A stretch of 64,000 nt of DNA from Bacillus sp. ISL-18 (GCF_018613415.1 NZ_JAGGQG010000002.1:1087908-1151907), one strand, 5' to 3'; positions 1-9,126 are shown, counted from the first letter of the stretch. Numbers and translations are program-made. Notes: generated by a model not told the origin, from the letters alone.

Positions 1-84
1 GGAGAAAGCAGCCAAGAGCTACAGCAGATAAGAACGGTTGATAACCCTCGGAGGAGAAAAGTATCAGAATCTATAACAGATTAG
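1..84 (+). CDS. possible C-terminal tail of an upstream gene
   Basis: Frame 1 is open from the window edge to a TAG at 82-84, giving 27 residues rich in charged and polar amino acids. The other two forward frames stop at 31 and 41. A strong hairpin terminator follows immediately, which supports an upstream gene on this strand ending here. The tail is too short to identify the product, and the open frame could be chance. Confidence 0.25.
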   Translation, partial: GESSQELQQIRTVDNPRRRKVSESITD

Positions 85-114
85 AGGCATGGATAAACAT
101 ACCATGCCTTTTTA
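85..114 (+). terminator. Rho-independent terminator
   Basis: Perfect 8-bp stem AGGCATGG (85-92) / CCATGCCT (102-109) with a 9-nt loop, followed by TTTTTA. The T-run lies only on the plus-strand side, so it ends a transcript entering from the left. Confidence 0.75.
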
Positions 115-139
115 TTGCAAATGGTTTTAGGAATAAAAC

Positions 140-1069
140 CTAAAACATACTCAACCGATAATTCTTTGATAAAAGTTCCAAAAGTTTAATTCCCGCCACA
201 CTGTTACCTTTTTCATCCAGCGCAGGACCAAAGATTCCGATTCCAAATTTACCTGGAACCGCGCCCATAATCCCGCCCGATACCCCGCTTTTCGCCGGAA
301 TCCCGATTTTTATGGCAAATTCTCCAGATGCATTATACATTCCGCATGTAACCATAAAGGTTTTGCAAATTCGGGCTACATCTTCAGGCATAATCCTTTT
401 ACCATTAAGAGGATCTATTCCATCCATGGCAAAAATCATCCCGATGCGACCTAAATCCAAACAGTTCATTTCAATTGCACACTGTTTTGTATATAAATCC
501 AATAATGCATCGACATCCTCTGTGATGATATGATGCTGCTTAAGAAAATAACATAATGCCCGATTTAAATCCGCTGTTTCAAATTCGGATTGAGCTACTT
601 GCTCACAATATCCAATGGAAGAGTCATCGGCCAATTCCCGAATAAAGCTTAATAAGCGATTAAAGCGATCCGCTATAGAATCCCCTTTGATCATATGCGT
701 CACCACAAGTGCTCCTGCATTGATCATCGGGTTTAACGGTTTAGCAGGAGCCATTGTTTCCAATTTGGCAATTGAATTAAACGGGTCTCCTGTCGGTTCC
801 ATTCCCACCCGTTCAAATACATAATGAAATCCTCTTTCCATTAAAACAAGGGCTAAACTTATTACCTTTGAGATACTTTGCAGCGTAATCTTTTTATCAA
901 TATCTCCGGCCGAGATACACCTTCCATCGGGATAATGAATCGCAATGGACAAATCATCCCGATTTGCTTTCCCTAGCTCCGGTATATAGTCTGCAACCTT
1001 GCCATCTTTTGTATAACGTTTTGCTTCTTCGACTAATAGCTTTAATTCGCTACTTTTTTGACATGGCAT
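140..1069 (-). CDS. glsA: glutaminase A
   Basis: Glutaminase of the serine-dependent family, hydrolysing L-glutamine to glutamate and ammonia in the cytoplasm. The S-x-x-K catalytic motif is visible in QSISK near residue 65. The family block PTGDPFNSI and NPMINAGAL follow, and a GGIMG loop lies near the C-terminus. I chose the third in-frame Met (complement of 1069), because GGGTG lies 6 nt upstream and the protein then begins [10 protein letters not shown] and is 309 aa, the length I recall for Bacillus YlaM. Upstream GTG (1078) and ATG (1075) are possible. It is convergent with the gene ending at the window start. Family assignment is secure; the exact start is less so. Confidence 0.93.
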   Translation of the reverse strand: MPCQKSSELKLLVEEAKRYTKDGKVADYIPELGKANRDDLSIAIHYPDGRCISAGDIDKKITLQSISKVISLALVLMERGFHYVFERVGMEPTGDPFNSIAKLETMAPAKPLNPMINAGALVVTHMIKGDSIADRFNRLLSFIRELADDSSIGYCEQVAQSEFETADLNRALCYFLKQHHIITEDVDALLDLYTKQCAIEMNCLDLGRIGMIFAMDGIDPLNGKRIMPEDVARICKTFMVTCGMYNASGEFAIKIGIPAKSGVSGGIMGAVPGKFGIGIFGPALDEKGNSVAGIKLLELLSKNYRLSMF

Positions 1070-1475
1070 TTTCATCACCCATAGTAGTATAGGCCTGTGA
1101 CATCACCCTCATTCATCAGCGATAATGGACCTTGTATTAAAAACGATTGGGAGTATGTGATTATGATGAAAAACTGTTTAATAATAGACAAATCGATGTC
1201 GTTTAACACATGTATGAAACATTGCCAAACCATCAGATTATAATAAATGATTTTACAAAAAATTTAGAAATTGGTATTTCGAAGCTTTTTTCTTGAAAAA
1301 AGTGCTCAATTACTCTATTATATTTCTTTGTTAATTAATTTTTTAATAGTGTATATATTGTTTAATAAAAAGGCTCGTGGGAAGATCACTTTTATAAAAA
1401 TGTGCTTTTTATAATTGTTTTTTTAATCGATTCACCTATACCATCCATACCGGCCAATCGAAAGGGGAATTAGAG
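1070..1475. other. intergenic region between divergent glsA and yjlC-like gene
   Basis: About 400 bp, AT-rich and without a credible ORF. A possible sigma-A promoter for the rightward pair is TTGTTA (1328-1333), 18-nt spacer, TATATA (1352-1357). I looked for a Rex operator (TTGTGA-type palindrome), expected from the B. subtilis yjlC-ndh operon, and did not find a convincing one. Confidence 0.4.
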
Positions 1476-1892
1476 ATGTTAGAAGTTATGGAAAAATCGA
1501 AGGAATTGAAAGCAGAGCAACTGGATGTCCTTGACCAATTGTTAAAGCCAGAGGTTCAGGAGTCCTTGACTACTTTAGTGGAGCAGCTTCCAAAATTGAC
1601 CGAACTTGTGAATGTTTTAACAAAATCGTATGACTTTGCTCAGTCAGTTGCTACGGACGAAGTATTAAAAAACGATACAATCGGTGCCATTACAGAGATT
1701 GTTGAACCTATTAAAGATACAGTGAAAAGCGTTGCTGCAACAGTGATCGAAGCAAAAGATCGTGCAGAGGATAGTAATGAAGTGATTGGTTTATTCGGAC
1801 TTTTGAAAATGATTAAAGATCCTCAAGCTCAAAAGCTTTTCCGTTTCGTTAACGCATACCTTGAAGTTTCCGGAGAACGTTCAGCAAAATAA
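1476..1892 (+). CDS. yjlC: DUF1641 family protein, YjlC-like
   Basis: Small acidic, helix-rich 138-aa protein matching the size and position of B. subtilis YjlC, which is co-transcribed with the type II NADH dehydrogenase. The body contains the DUF1641 pattern of short hydrophobic helices ending in GLFGLLKMIKDPQ. No catalytic motif or membrane segment is visible. The RBS AAAGGGG precedes the ATG; a second ATG lies four codons in. Only 36 bp separate it from ndh, so the two form an operon. Its molecular role is unknown; co-occurrence with flavin oxidoreductases suggests an accessory function. Confidence 0.85.
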   Translation: MLEVMEKSKELKAEQLDVLDQLLKPEVQESLTTLVEQLPKLTELVNVLTKSYDFAQSVATDEVLKNDTIGAITEIVEPIKDTVKSVAATVIEAKDRAEDSNEVIGLFGLLKMIKDPQAQKLFRFVNAYLEVSGERSAK

Positions 1893-1928
1893 TTATTATA
1901 CTACATCCATAGAGACGGGGGAGAGACC

Positions 1929-3107
1929 ATGTCAAAAAAAGTTGTCATCTTAGGTGCCGGTTATGGCGGACTATTAGCTGCAATGAATATTCGTAAGTAT
2001 TTAAATAAAGATCAAGCACAAGTAACTGTGATTAATCAGTACCCTACACACCAAATTATCACAGAGCTTCACCGTTTGGCTGCAGGAAGTGTGGCAGAAC
2101 AAGCTGTTGCAATGCCTTTAGCGAAGCTTTTCAAAGGAAAAGATATTGATCTTAAAATTGCAAAGGTTGAATCTTTCTCTGCAGATCAGAAAGAAGTAAA
2201 ACTATCAGATGGATCTTCTTTATCCTACGATGCTTTAGTTGTTGCATTGGGAAGCAAAACTGCTTACTTCGGTATTCCGGGATTAGAAGAAAACAGCATG
2301 GTGTTAAAATCAGCAGACGATGCCAATAAAATCTATCAACATATCGAAGAACGAATTGCTGAATATGCCAAAACTAAGAATGAAGCAGATGCAACGATCC
2401 TTATTGGCGGCGGCGGTCTAACCGGCGTTGAGTTGGTAGGAGAAATTGCGGATATGATGCCTAAACTTGCGAGAAGCTATGGCGTAAATCCTAAAGAAGT
2501 GAAGCTAATGCTAGTTGAAGCAGGTCCTAGGATCTTACCAGTGTTACCAGCAGCATTAATCGAACGCGCAACTGCAAGTCTAGAAGCTCGTGGTGTTCAG
2601 TTCTTAACAGGTCTTCCGGTAACAAACGTAGACAAAAATGTCATTGATTTAAAAGATGGACAAAAGATTACGGCTAATACGTTTGTTTGGACTGGCGGCG
2701 TACAAGGTAATCCACTAGTAGGTCAATCAGGCCTTGATGTGGATCGTGGACGCGCAACCGTTAATGAATATCTTCAATCTACTTCTCATAAAGACGTATT
2801 TGTTGTTGGTGACAGTGCGGTTGTTTTTGGAGAAGATGGACGCCCATTCCCTCCTACTGCCCAAATAGCTTGGCAAATGGGAGAGCAAACAGGTTACAAT
2901 GTATTTGCTTTCTTGGAAAATAAATCATTTAAAGAGTTTACTCAAGTTAATTCTGGAACACTAGCAAGCTTGGGACGTAAAGATGCAGTTGCTTCCATTG
3001 GTGCAAACTCCATCCCCCTTAAAGGACTTCCAGCTTCGTTAATGAAAGAAGCTAGTAATGTTCGATATTTATCACATATTAAAGCATTATATAGTTTAGC
3101 TTATTAA
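1929..3107 (+). CDS. ndh: type II NADH dehydrogenase (NDH-2), YjlD/Ndh-like
   Basis: Single-subunit, non-proton-pumping NADH:quinone oxidoreductase peripheral to the membrane. It feeds electrons to menaquinone. The N-terminal FAD dinucleotide fold has GAGYGG at residues 9-14. A second NADH-binding fold GGGGLTGVE lies near residue 160, and the FAD-contact motif VVGDSA lies near residue 294. At 392 aa it equals the usual Bacillus length. The C-terminal amphipathic stretch is the likely membrane anchor. The RBS is GGGGGAGAGACC ahead of the ATG. It is the second gene of the yjlC-ndh pair and is followed by a strong terminator. Confidence 0.93.
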   Translation: MSKKVVILGAGYGGLLAAMNIRKYLNKDQAQVTVINQYPTHQIITELHRLAAGSVAEQAVAMPLAKLFKGKDIDLKIAKVESFSADQKEVKLSDGSSLSYDALVVALGSKTAYFGIPGLEENSMVLKSADDANKIYQHIEERIAEYAKTKNEADATILIGGGGLTGVELVGEIADMMPKLARSYGVNPKEVKLMLVEAGPRILPVLPAALIERATASLEARGVQFLTGLPVTNVDKNVIDLKDGQKITANTFVWTGGVQGNPLVGQSGLDVDRGRATVNEYLQSTSHKDVFVVGDSAVVFGEDGRPFPPTAQIAWQMGEQTGYNVFAFLENKSFKEFTQVNSGTLASLGRKDAVASIGANSIPLKGLPASLMKEASNVRYLSHIKALYSLAY

Positions 3108-3195
3108 TTCTATGGGTTTTAACGTTTTGTTCGGTAGGACGTTATTTCTATCTTTCCATAATATTCTCTTTAAGGAGATTAGGCTTATTTATAGT

Positions 3196-3236
3196 AAAAC
3201 CACGGCGTTCCATTAAACGCTGTGGTTTTATTATTA
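3196..3236 (+). terminator. terminator of yjlC-ndh
   Basis: Long stem AAAACCAC-GCGTT / AACGC-GTGGTTTT around a short loop, followed by ATTATTATTT. It closes the ndh transcript. Confidence 0.8.
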
Positions 3237-3258
3237 TTTAAAAAATAATATAAACATA

Positions 3259-3287
3259 TTGTCACATACCTACAATCGTGTTACTAT
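3259..3287 (+). promoter_or_regulatory. sigma-A promoter of the MFS leader transcript
   Basis: TTGTCA (3259-3264), 17-nt spacer, TACTAT (3282-3287). Predicted start is near 3294, just upstream of the attenuator, so a leader of about 165 nt precedes the MFS gene. Confidence 0.6.
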
Positions 3288-3302
3288 TAGATGAAATTAA
3301 TT

Positions 3303-3402
3303 CCTTTAACTTGGTCCAGAGAGGCCAAAAAGGCAAAAGTAAACTTTATATATATATTTATGTATATAATGCCCTTTTGTCCATTGGATAAAAGGGCTTT
3401 TA
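3303..3402 (+). promoter_or_regulatory. PyrR-type transcription attenuator
   Basis: The leader contains TCCAGAGAGG (3315-3324), which fits the PyrR binding-loop consensus known from Bacillus pyr leaders. It is presented in a hairpin: TTGG/CCAA upper stem, a 3-nt bulge AAC on the 5' side, and CCTTT/AAAGG lower stem (3303-3333). A terminator follows: GCCCTTTTGTCC (3371-3382) pairs with GGATAAAAGGGC (3386-3397), loop ATT, tail TTTTATTTT. GGCAAAAG (3332-3339) overlaps the lower stem and can pair with CTTTTG-T-CC of the terminator, giving the competing antiterminator. By analogy, UMP-loaded PyrR would hold the first hairpin and switch the downstream carrier off. Confidence 0.75.
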
Positions 3403-3459
3403 TTTTGCCGACTATCTTTTAATCAAAGTCCCGTGAGGCTTGAAAGGAGAACGACAAAA

Positions 3460-4683
3460 ATGGATTATCGTAAAAAAACAGTAGTTGCATCAGTAGCAGG
3501 TTTAACACTAGAGGGTATGGATATTATGTTCATCTCCTTTGCAATGTCAATGATTATTGCCCAGTTTCATATTGACATGGTATCCGGAGGTCTTATTTCC
3601 TCAATTACAAACATAGGAATGCTAGCAGGAGGAATGATTTTCGGTATTTTAGCAGATAAATTCGGGAGAGTTCGAGTATTTACCTATACAATTCTACTTT
3701 TTGCGATTGGAACAGCGTTAACAGGGCTGGCTCAAAATATTGAACAGGTTTACGTTTTTCGATTTATAGCCGGTTTAGGTGCAGGTGGAGAATATGGGAT
3801 TGGTATGGCGCTTGTCGCGGAAGCATGGCCAAAGAATAAACAGGGTCGCGCTTCTTCCTACGTTAGTATCGGTGCTCAATACGGTGTGATCCTTGCAGCA
3901 CTTCTTAGTGCCATGATTCTTCCTGCCTGGGGATGGAGAGGATTGTTTTTCGTTGGTTTGGTTCCGGTTATCTTCGCTTTTATCGTAAGAAGGAAATTAG
4001 ACGAATCTCCTGTTTGGGTAGAAACTCAAAAGCAAAAACAACTTCTGCCTCGGCAGGGGAAATTAAAGCAATTGTTTGCTGATCCTAGAACTTCAGTCAC
4101 AACGATTGCGTTAGCCATCATGGCAACTGTCCAAATCGCTGGTTATAATGGTTTGATGATTTGGCTGCCATCGATGCTTCAACAATCTCAAGGATTATCC
4201 GTATCCAATTCGGCTCTTTGGACAATTAGTACGGCTGTAGGGATGATTGCCGGAATGTTAACCTTTGGCCAATTTATCGATCGATTTGGAATGAAGCGGT
4301 CATATGGAATTTTCCTTGCTGCTTCTGCTTTAGCGGTGTTCTTATATTCCTATGCATCAGGAAGTGCGGGTCTTTTAATCGGCGGGGCGCTTGTCGGATT
4401 CTTCTCAAATGGAATGTTTGCCGGATATGGTGCCTTAATCAGTAATTATTATCCAGTTGAAGTTCGCAGTACAGCAACCAATACCATCTTTAACTTTGGC
4501 AGAGCATTGGGCGGATTATCTCCCATTTTAGTGGGTTACATCCTGCAGCATACGAATGTTAAGGTCGCAATGGGCTATCTTGCCGTACTTTACTGCATCT
4601 CCTTTATCGCTATGATTAGTTTGAAAAAAGGAAAAGGTTCCAAAAAACAGCTCCCTGTATTTTCTAAAGTGGAGTCCTTTTAA
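3460..4683 (+). CDS. MFS transporter, aromatic-acid:H+ symporter type
   Basis: A 407-aa 12-TM major facilitator carrier. The loop 2-3 signature reads GILADKFGRVRV. The segment RFIAGLGAGGEYGIGMALVAE is typical of the sugar/aromatic acid symporter branch (NiaP, BenK, PcaK relatives), and DRFGMKR marks loop 8-9. Start is the ATG at 3460 with AAAGGAGA 9 nt upstream rather than an earlier in-frame ATG at 3433. The gene sits directly behind a PyrR-type attenuator and its own promoter, so its expression should follow UMP demand. A pyrimidine-related aromatic carboxylate such as orotate is therefore a reasonable substrate guess, but the sequence alone does not prove it. Confidence 0.85.
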   Translation: MDYRKKTVVASVAGLTLEGMDIMFISFAMSMIIAQFHIDMVSGGLISSITNIGMLAGGMIFGILADKFGRVRVFTYTILLFAIGTALTGLAQNIEQVYVFRFIAGLGAGGEYGIGMALVAEAWPKNKQGRASSYVSIGAQYGVILAALLSAMILPAWGWRGLFFVGLVPVIFAFIVRRKLDESPVWVETQKQKQLLPRQGKLKQLFADPRTSVTTIALAIMATVQIAGYNGLMIWLPSMLQQSQGLSVSNSALWTISTAVGMIAGMLTFGQFIDRFGMKRSYGIFLAASALAVFLYSYASGSAGLLIGGALVGFFSNGMFAGYGALISNYYPVEVRSTATNTIFNFGRALGGLSPILVGYILQHTNVKVAMGYLAVLYCISFIAMISLKKGKGSKKQLPVFSKVESF

Positions 4684-4723
4684 GAAAAAAACCCAAGTGA
4701 ATGTACTTCACTTGGGTTTTTTG
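4684..4723 (+). terminator. terminator after the MFS gene
   Basis: Stem AAACCCAAGTGAA / TTCACTTGGGTTT with a 4-nt loop and a T-run, directly after the stop codon. Confidence 0.85.
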
Positions 4724-4822
4724 TCTAGTTGGATGATAATAATATAAGAGGGCATTTTAACTTATTTATATAATAAAAATGCGTATAAAAGTGAATTAGG
4801 TATTTAGAAAGAAGTGAAAAGA

Positions 4823-6745
4823 ATGAAAGAAATCCCCTCGATCTCTTCATCGATTATTAAACAGGCTTTATCGGTTAATAAAAAGCCGTTTCCATGGTTA
4901 AAGGCATTTTCTGCAGGAGTAGCTGCGTCTTTGCCTATTTTAATTGGCTTATTATTAGGCAATTTTAAATATGGGTTGATCGCTGGAATGGGTGGTTTTA
5001 CCTATCTTTACGTATTTAATATTCCATATGCTCAAAGGGCTAAAAAAATATTTTTTGTCTTAGTTGCTTTGTCAATACTAACTGCGTTAGGGACACTTGT
5101 TGCTCCATATCCAATGGCAATTGCCATTTTAATGGGGATGATTGGAGCAGCAGCCATATTCACTTTTGGAGCATTAAGAATTACAGGTCCTTCGGCCATC
5201 TTTTTTGTTCTAGTTTTTTCAATGACAACAGGTATGCCTGTTCAACCAGAACAAGCCCTTGTTCGAGCAGGACTTGTTTTCCTTGGCGGAAGCCTGTCGT
5301 GGATTATTGCGATGCTAGGTTATTTTTTTGACCCGCATGGTCCAGAAAAGAGTGTAATGAAAAGGACCTTAATCGAGCTAGTAGCCTTTCTTGATTCTGT
5401 CGGAACTGAGCGTTTTAACGAGTCGAGACATCGTGTCATGTCAGTCTTGAATGAGGCCGAAGAAACACTTGCTTCGGGTTATATCTCCTGGAATCAAACA
5501 GACTTTTTTAAAAGATTATATGTATTAAATAATTCGGCTCGTACGTTATTCACATACATTCTTGAAAATTACTCCGAACATCCTGTCAAGTTGCCGCCTG
5601 AATTAGGGCATTCGCTTCGGAAAATGACTTTATCGTTAGACACTAAAAGGAAAGGTCATTATTCCGAACAGAAAATTTTACAGCCGGATCTAATGGATGA
5701 TCAAATTGCTTACTTGTTTAAACTCATCTATGATGCAGATGCAATCTTTAACGAACCCGCTTCTAAAATTAATAAAGAAGTTGAATTTGCGAAGTCCTCC
5801 ACAAAGACTGTGCTTGGGGGGGCATTTGACAAAAATTCGATCATTTTTATTTCAGCTTTAAGGTTTGGTATTGTCACAACGATAGCTGCCATTATCGCTT
5901 TTCAATTTGGACTGGTGCGGTCTTATTGGGTACCGTTATCCTGTGTGGCTGTTATGTCAGGAGTCTCGATTGTGGCCACTTTTCATCGCGCTATCCAAAG
6001 AGGAATTGGTACATTGCTAGGGATCTTAATCGCAAGTGTCATACTCTCCTTTCATCCGAGTGGTTATTTAATCGCTTTGCTTGTTTTATTATTAACGTTT
6101 ATAACAGAGCTGTTTATCGTGAAAAATTATGGATTAGCCGCACTGTTTTTTACACCGAACGCTTTACTTATGGCTGAAAGTACCAGTTTGGGGAATTTTA
6201 ACTTTACCTATTTTGCTTCTGCAAGAATAATGGATGTTATAATCGGCAGTTTCATTGGTCTCTTGGGAGTATGGTTAGTAGGGAGGAGATCGGCCTCTAG
6301 TCGTATTCCTCACCTGATATCGAAAACGATTCGGAGTCAAGCACAATTGTTAATTATTCTGTTCTCTGACCAAGGAAAAGGGGTCAAGGCAAGAGAAAAC
6401 AGAGGGTTAAACAAGATAAAAACGAATATCAATAATTTAAAAACCCTTTATAATACAGCTTTAGGTGAAATTCCTGCTGATCGAAGTGCGTTAGATTATT
6501 ACTGGACTGTGGTATTCTCCATTGAACATTTAGGCTATTTATTGGAAGATTGCGCTAAAACAGGTGCACGACGGGCCCTTTCGGATGAGATACTAGCCCA
6601 ATTGCTTTATGTTTGTGAAACAATGGCCATCGCGGCAGAGCTGAAAAGGTCGCCAACAATGAGAAGAGTTCCTGAAATAGAAGCATTTCCAGGCATCCAA
6701 AATGAGATTGTAAATTTACAAAAAGGACTTCAAACAAGCGACTAG
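4823..6745 (+). CDS. FUSC family membrane protein, putative aromatic acid exporter
   Basis: A 640-aa protein with two hydrophobic blocks, each of several TM helices (about residues 25-165 and 340-490), separated by a soluble region and followed by a C-terminal helical domain. This is the FUSC/YccS/AaeB architecture of proton-driven exporters of aromatic carboxylates and related compounds. I place the start at ATG 4823, with GAAGTG about 6 nt upstream; a GTG at 4814 lies in the same frame but is badly placed relative to any RBS. It is a single-gene unit between two terminators. Substrate is not predictable from sequence. Confidence 0.8.
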   Translation: MKEIPSISSSIIKQALSVNKKPFPWLKAFSAGVAASLPILIGLLLGNFKYGLIAGMGGFTYLYVFNIPYAQRAKKIFFVLVALSILTALGTLVAPYPMAIAILMGMIGAAAIFTFGALRITGPSAIFFVLVFSMTTGMPVQPEQALVRAGLVFLGGSLSWIIAMLGYFFDPHGPEKSVMKRTLIELVAFLDSVGTERFNESRHRVMSVLNEAEETLASGYISWNQTDFFKRLYVLNNSARTLFTYILENYSEHPVKLPPELGHSLRKMTLSLDTKRKGHYSEQKILQPDLMDDQIAYLFKLIYDADAIFNEPASKINKEVEFAKSSTKTVLGGAFDKNSIIFISALRFGIVTTIAAIIAFQFGLVRSYWVPLSCVAVMSGVSIVATFHRAIQRGIGTLLGILIASVILSFHPSGYLIALLVLLLTFITELFIVKNYGLAALFFTPNALLMAESTSLGNFNFTYFASARIMDVIIGSFIGLLGVWLVGRRSASSRIPHLISKTIRSQAQLLIILFSDQGKGVKARENRGLNKIKTNINNLKTLYNTALGEIPADRSALDYYWTVVFSIEHLGYLLEDCAKTGARRALSDEILAQLLYVCETMAIAAELKRSPTMRRVPEIEAFPGIQNEIVNLQKGLQTSD

Positions 6746-6760
6746 TATGCTAAAAAAATA

Positions 6761-6808
6761 AAGAGAAACAAAGGCCTATCAACGAGATAGGCCTTTGTTT
6801 CTCTTTAT
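6761..6808. terminator. bidirectional terminator after the FUSC gene
   Basis: Perfect 20-bp inverted repeat (6761-6780 and 6786-6805) with core AAAGGCCTATC and a 5-nt loop. It is one of the strongest hairpins in the window. Confidence 0.85.
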
Positions 6809-7014
6809 TATGGAATTTTCTGTTAGCTTTTCTTACCAGTTTTGATACAACTTACGATTCTTTCAGTAGAATACAATCAATAGTTGTACTTATATCACGA
6901 AAGGCAAAAAAGGGAAGGGGGGCTATATTGCACAGATGAAATTCAGAACACTCAGGAAGAATACGAAGATTTTAATCTATCCTTCAATGATGAAAAGAAA
7001 AAGGAGTGAATGCA

Positions 7015-8484
7015 ATGAGTACCATATCTATGGAAGAACAAGAAACCTTGATAGAAAAGGACCCCTCTTTATACAATGAGGATCTTGCACCACTTGAAAA
7101 GGGAAAGAGGAATTGGAATTGGCTGAACTATACGACCGTTTGGATGGGGATGGTTCATAATATTGTCGCCTATGAAACAGCAGGTAGTTTGCTTGGTTTA
7201 GGAATGAGTGTGTGGCAGGCGCTAGCGACAGTAATAGCCGCAAATATCATCCTCATTATCGCGATGTGGCTGAATAGTGCAGCTGGAGCTAAATACGGTA
7301 TTCCATTTCCGGTTCTCATTCGCGCTTCTTTTGGCTATAAAGGGGCACAGCTTCCCATCATTATCAGGGCGTTTGTGGCGATCTTCTGGTTTGCCGTTCA
7401 AGCCTATTTGGGCAGTAAAGCTGTTGGTGCCGTTCTAGGGGCATTAATTCCAAGCTGGAACAGTTTGTCTTCTATTCATGTTTTAGGTATGGGATTAAAT
7501 GATGCCCTTGCAGTGGCGCTTTTCTGGATCCTACATGCGTGGGTCATCTCTCATGGGATGGATAGAGTTAAATTCTTTGAACTTTGGGCAGGCCCCCTTG
7601 TAATTGTTCTAGGTTTAGCTTTAGTCATTTGGGCGATTTCTGTATCAAATGGATTGGGACCACTATTTGATGAACCAGCAAAATTAACAGGTGGAGCCTT
7701 TTGGAGTGCATTTGGGATATCGATTACCGGACTGATTGGAACGTGGGCGACTTTAATATTGAATATTCCAGATTTTACGAGGTTTGCCCGAAGTCAAAAA
7801 GATCAAGTCATAGGTCAGGCAATTGGTTTGCCAGGAACAGCGATTATTTTTGCCATTATGAGTATTATTACCACTTCGGGAACGATTATTGCTTTTGGCA
7901 GACCGATTTGGGATCCAGTCGAATTACTTCAGCAATTCGGAAATCCAATTGTTTTATTCCTAGGTGCTTTTGCCCTGCTTATAGCTACTTTGTCTGTCAA
8001 TGTGGCTGCAAATGTAGTTTCTCCTGCCTATGATCTAGTAAATTTATTTCCTAGAAAACTTAATTTTGTTAAAGCTGGACTTATTTCGATTGTGGTTGCT
8101 TTATTTTTTGCACCATGGCTTTGGTATAACAACTCAGGTACCATTTTTAATGTACTAGGGGCAATCGGCGGCGCACTTGGACCAGTCGGTGGTATTATGA
8201 TTGCCGATTATTATTTGATTGCACGTAGAAAATATGATTTAGCTAGTTTTTATAAAAAAGATGGAATATACGAGTATACAAATGGCTGGAACGTTAAGGC
8301 ACTTATTGCCTTGGTGATCGGGCTGATTGCATCCTTTATTGGATTAATAATCCCTGCTTTGAAGGAGCTTTACACGTATTCATGGTTCTTTGGGATTGGT
8401 CTCGGTTTCATTTCCTACCTTCTCTTAATGAAATCAGAAAAATGGTCGAAAGCAAATCTTGAAAACGTAGAGACTACGATCTAA
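7015..8484 (+). CDS. NCS1 family nucleobase/allantoin permease
   Basis: A 489-aa 12-TM permease of the nucleobase-cation-symport-1 family. Visible family blocks are YTTVWMGMVHNI at the start of TM1, PFPVLIRASFG, WATLILNIPDFTRFA and NVAANVVSPAYD. It resembles Bacillus PucI (allantoin) in length and in these blocks; hydantoin, uracil and cytosine carriers share the fold. Start is the ATG at 7015 with AAGGAG 8 nt upstream; an in-frame GTG at 7006 overlaps the RBS. It stands alone between terminators. The window also encodes a dihydropyrimidinase/hydantoinase cluster 28 kb downstream, so a pyrimidine or hydantoin substrate is as plausible as allantoin. Confidence 0.85.
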   Translation: MSTISMEEQETLIEKDPSLYNEDLAPLEKGKRNWNWLNYTTVWMGMVHNIVAYETAGSLLGLGMSVWQALATVIAANIILIIAMWLNSAAGAKYGIPFPVLIRASFGYKGAQLPIIIRAFVAIFWFAVQAYLGSKAVGAVLGALIPSWNSLSSIHVLGMGLNDALAVALFWILHAWVISHGMDRVKFFELWAGPLVIVLGLALVIWAISVSNGLGPLFDEPAKLTGGAFWSAFGISITGLIGTWATLILNIPDFTRFARSQKDQVIGQAIGLPGTAIIFAIMSIITTSGTIIAFGRPIWDPVELLQQFGNPIVLFLGAFALLIATLSVNVAANVVSPAYDLVNLFPRKLNFVKAGLISIVVALFFAPWLWYNNSGTIFNVLGAIGGALGPVGGIMIADYYLIARRKYDLASFYKKDGIYEYTNGWNVKALIALVIGLIASFIGLIIPALKELYTYSWFFGIGLGFISYLLLMKSEKWSKANLENVETTI

Positions 8485-8496
8485 TTTCTCATTCAA

Positions 8497-8536
8497 AAAC
8501 AAAGGCCCATCAATATAGACGGGCCTTTGTTTCTGT
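8497..8536 (+). terminator. terminator after the NCS1 permease
   Basis: AAACAAAGGCCC-TC / GA-GGGCCTTTGTTT, 6-nt loop. The core AACAAAGGCC resembles the previous terminator at 6761, so the two may share ancestry. Confidence 0.8.
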
Positions 8537-8563
8537 TCTTTACATTTATCTAGGTGCTTGCAT

Positions 8564-8592
8564 TTGCTTGTCCTGAACCCAAGTATTATACT
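8564..8592 (+). promoter_or_regulatory. promoter and operator of the MarR gene
   Basis: TTGCTT (8564-8569), 17-nt spacer, TATACT (8587-8592). The -10 region is embedded in the perfect 11-bp palindrome AGTATTATACT (8582-8592). Its 9-mer GTATTATAC is the reverse complement of GTATAATAC in the efflux promoter at 9210-9218, which points to autoregulation. Confidence 0.6.
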
Positions 8593-8648
8593 AAAGTCAG
8601 TTTGTTTACCATAAGTAGAACCGTTTGCTTTATAAGGGGGAAGGACTT

Positions 8649-9074
8649 TTGAATCGCGACTCACTCCAATCTATTGAATATGAAATTGCCTTGTTGGTTC
8701 GGCTTACAACAGCTTATAGTCCTAAATTAGGTGAATTGGACCGTTCGGAGTATCTTATATTGAGTGAAATTAATGAAAATGGCCCGCTGGCCATTAATGT
8801 TATTGCTGAAAAACTAATGTTAAACATATCAACAGCGAGCAGGCAGGTTGGTACATTAGAATCCAAAGAATATATTAAACGTTTTCCAGACCCAGACAAT
8901 GGCAGGATTAGTCTAATCGAAATTACCAATAAGGGACAAGAGATCCTAAACATTGTTCAAAGTGCTCGCTATAAGTTTTATTCCGAAGTACTTCAACATT
9001 GGTCTAATTCGGAATTAAAACAATTGGAGGATAATTTAGTTCGTTTAAATATGGATTTTAAAAAGAGGAAATAA
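8649..9074 (+). CDS. MarR family transcriptional regulator
   Basis: A 141-aa winged helix-turn-helix repressor. The recognition segment is around AEKLMLNISTASRQVGTLESKEYI, and the wing around FPDPDNGRISLIEITNKGQE is characteristic of MarR. The start is TTG at 8649, supported by the GGGGGAAGGA Shine-Dalgarno 3-4 nt upstream; the frame continues upstream to another TTG at 8625 that would include the RBS. It is followed by a 14-TM MFS pump and an EmrA-like adaptor on the same strand, so it is the likely local repressor. The effector is unknown. Confidence 0.88.
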   Translation: MNRDSLQSIEYEIALLVRLTTAYSPKLGELDRSEYLILSEINENGPLAINVIAEKLMLNISTASRQVGTLESKEYIKRFPDPDNGRISLIEITNKGQEILNIVQSARYKFYSEVLQHWSNSELKQLEDNLVRLNMDFKKRK

Positions 9075-9126
9075 TCCTATTTTTTTTATATTTCCAAAAA
9101 AATAAGAAGAACTTTACATAGAGAAG

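Noticed and set aside
1328-1360. Rex operator for yjlC-ndh
   Set aside because: TTGTTAATTAATTTTTTAA is only loosely palindromic and lacks the TTGTGA/TCACAA halves.
3303-3402. preQ1, SAM or T-box leader before the MFS gene
   Set aside because: None of the conserved cores of those elements is present, while the PyrR binding loop and its switch geometry fit well.
6919-7008. Coding-like acidic stretch before the NCS1 permease (TDEIQNTQEEYEDFNLSFND)
   Set aside because: The frame has no ATG, GTG or TTG start, so it is at best a gene remnant.
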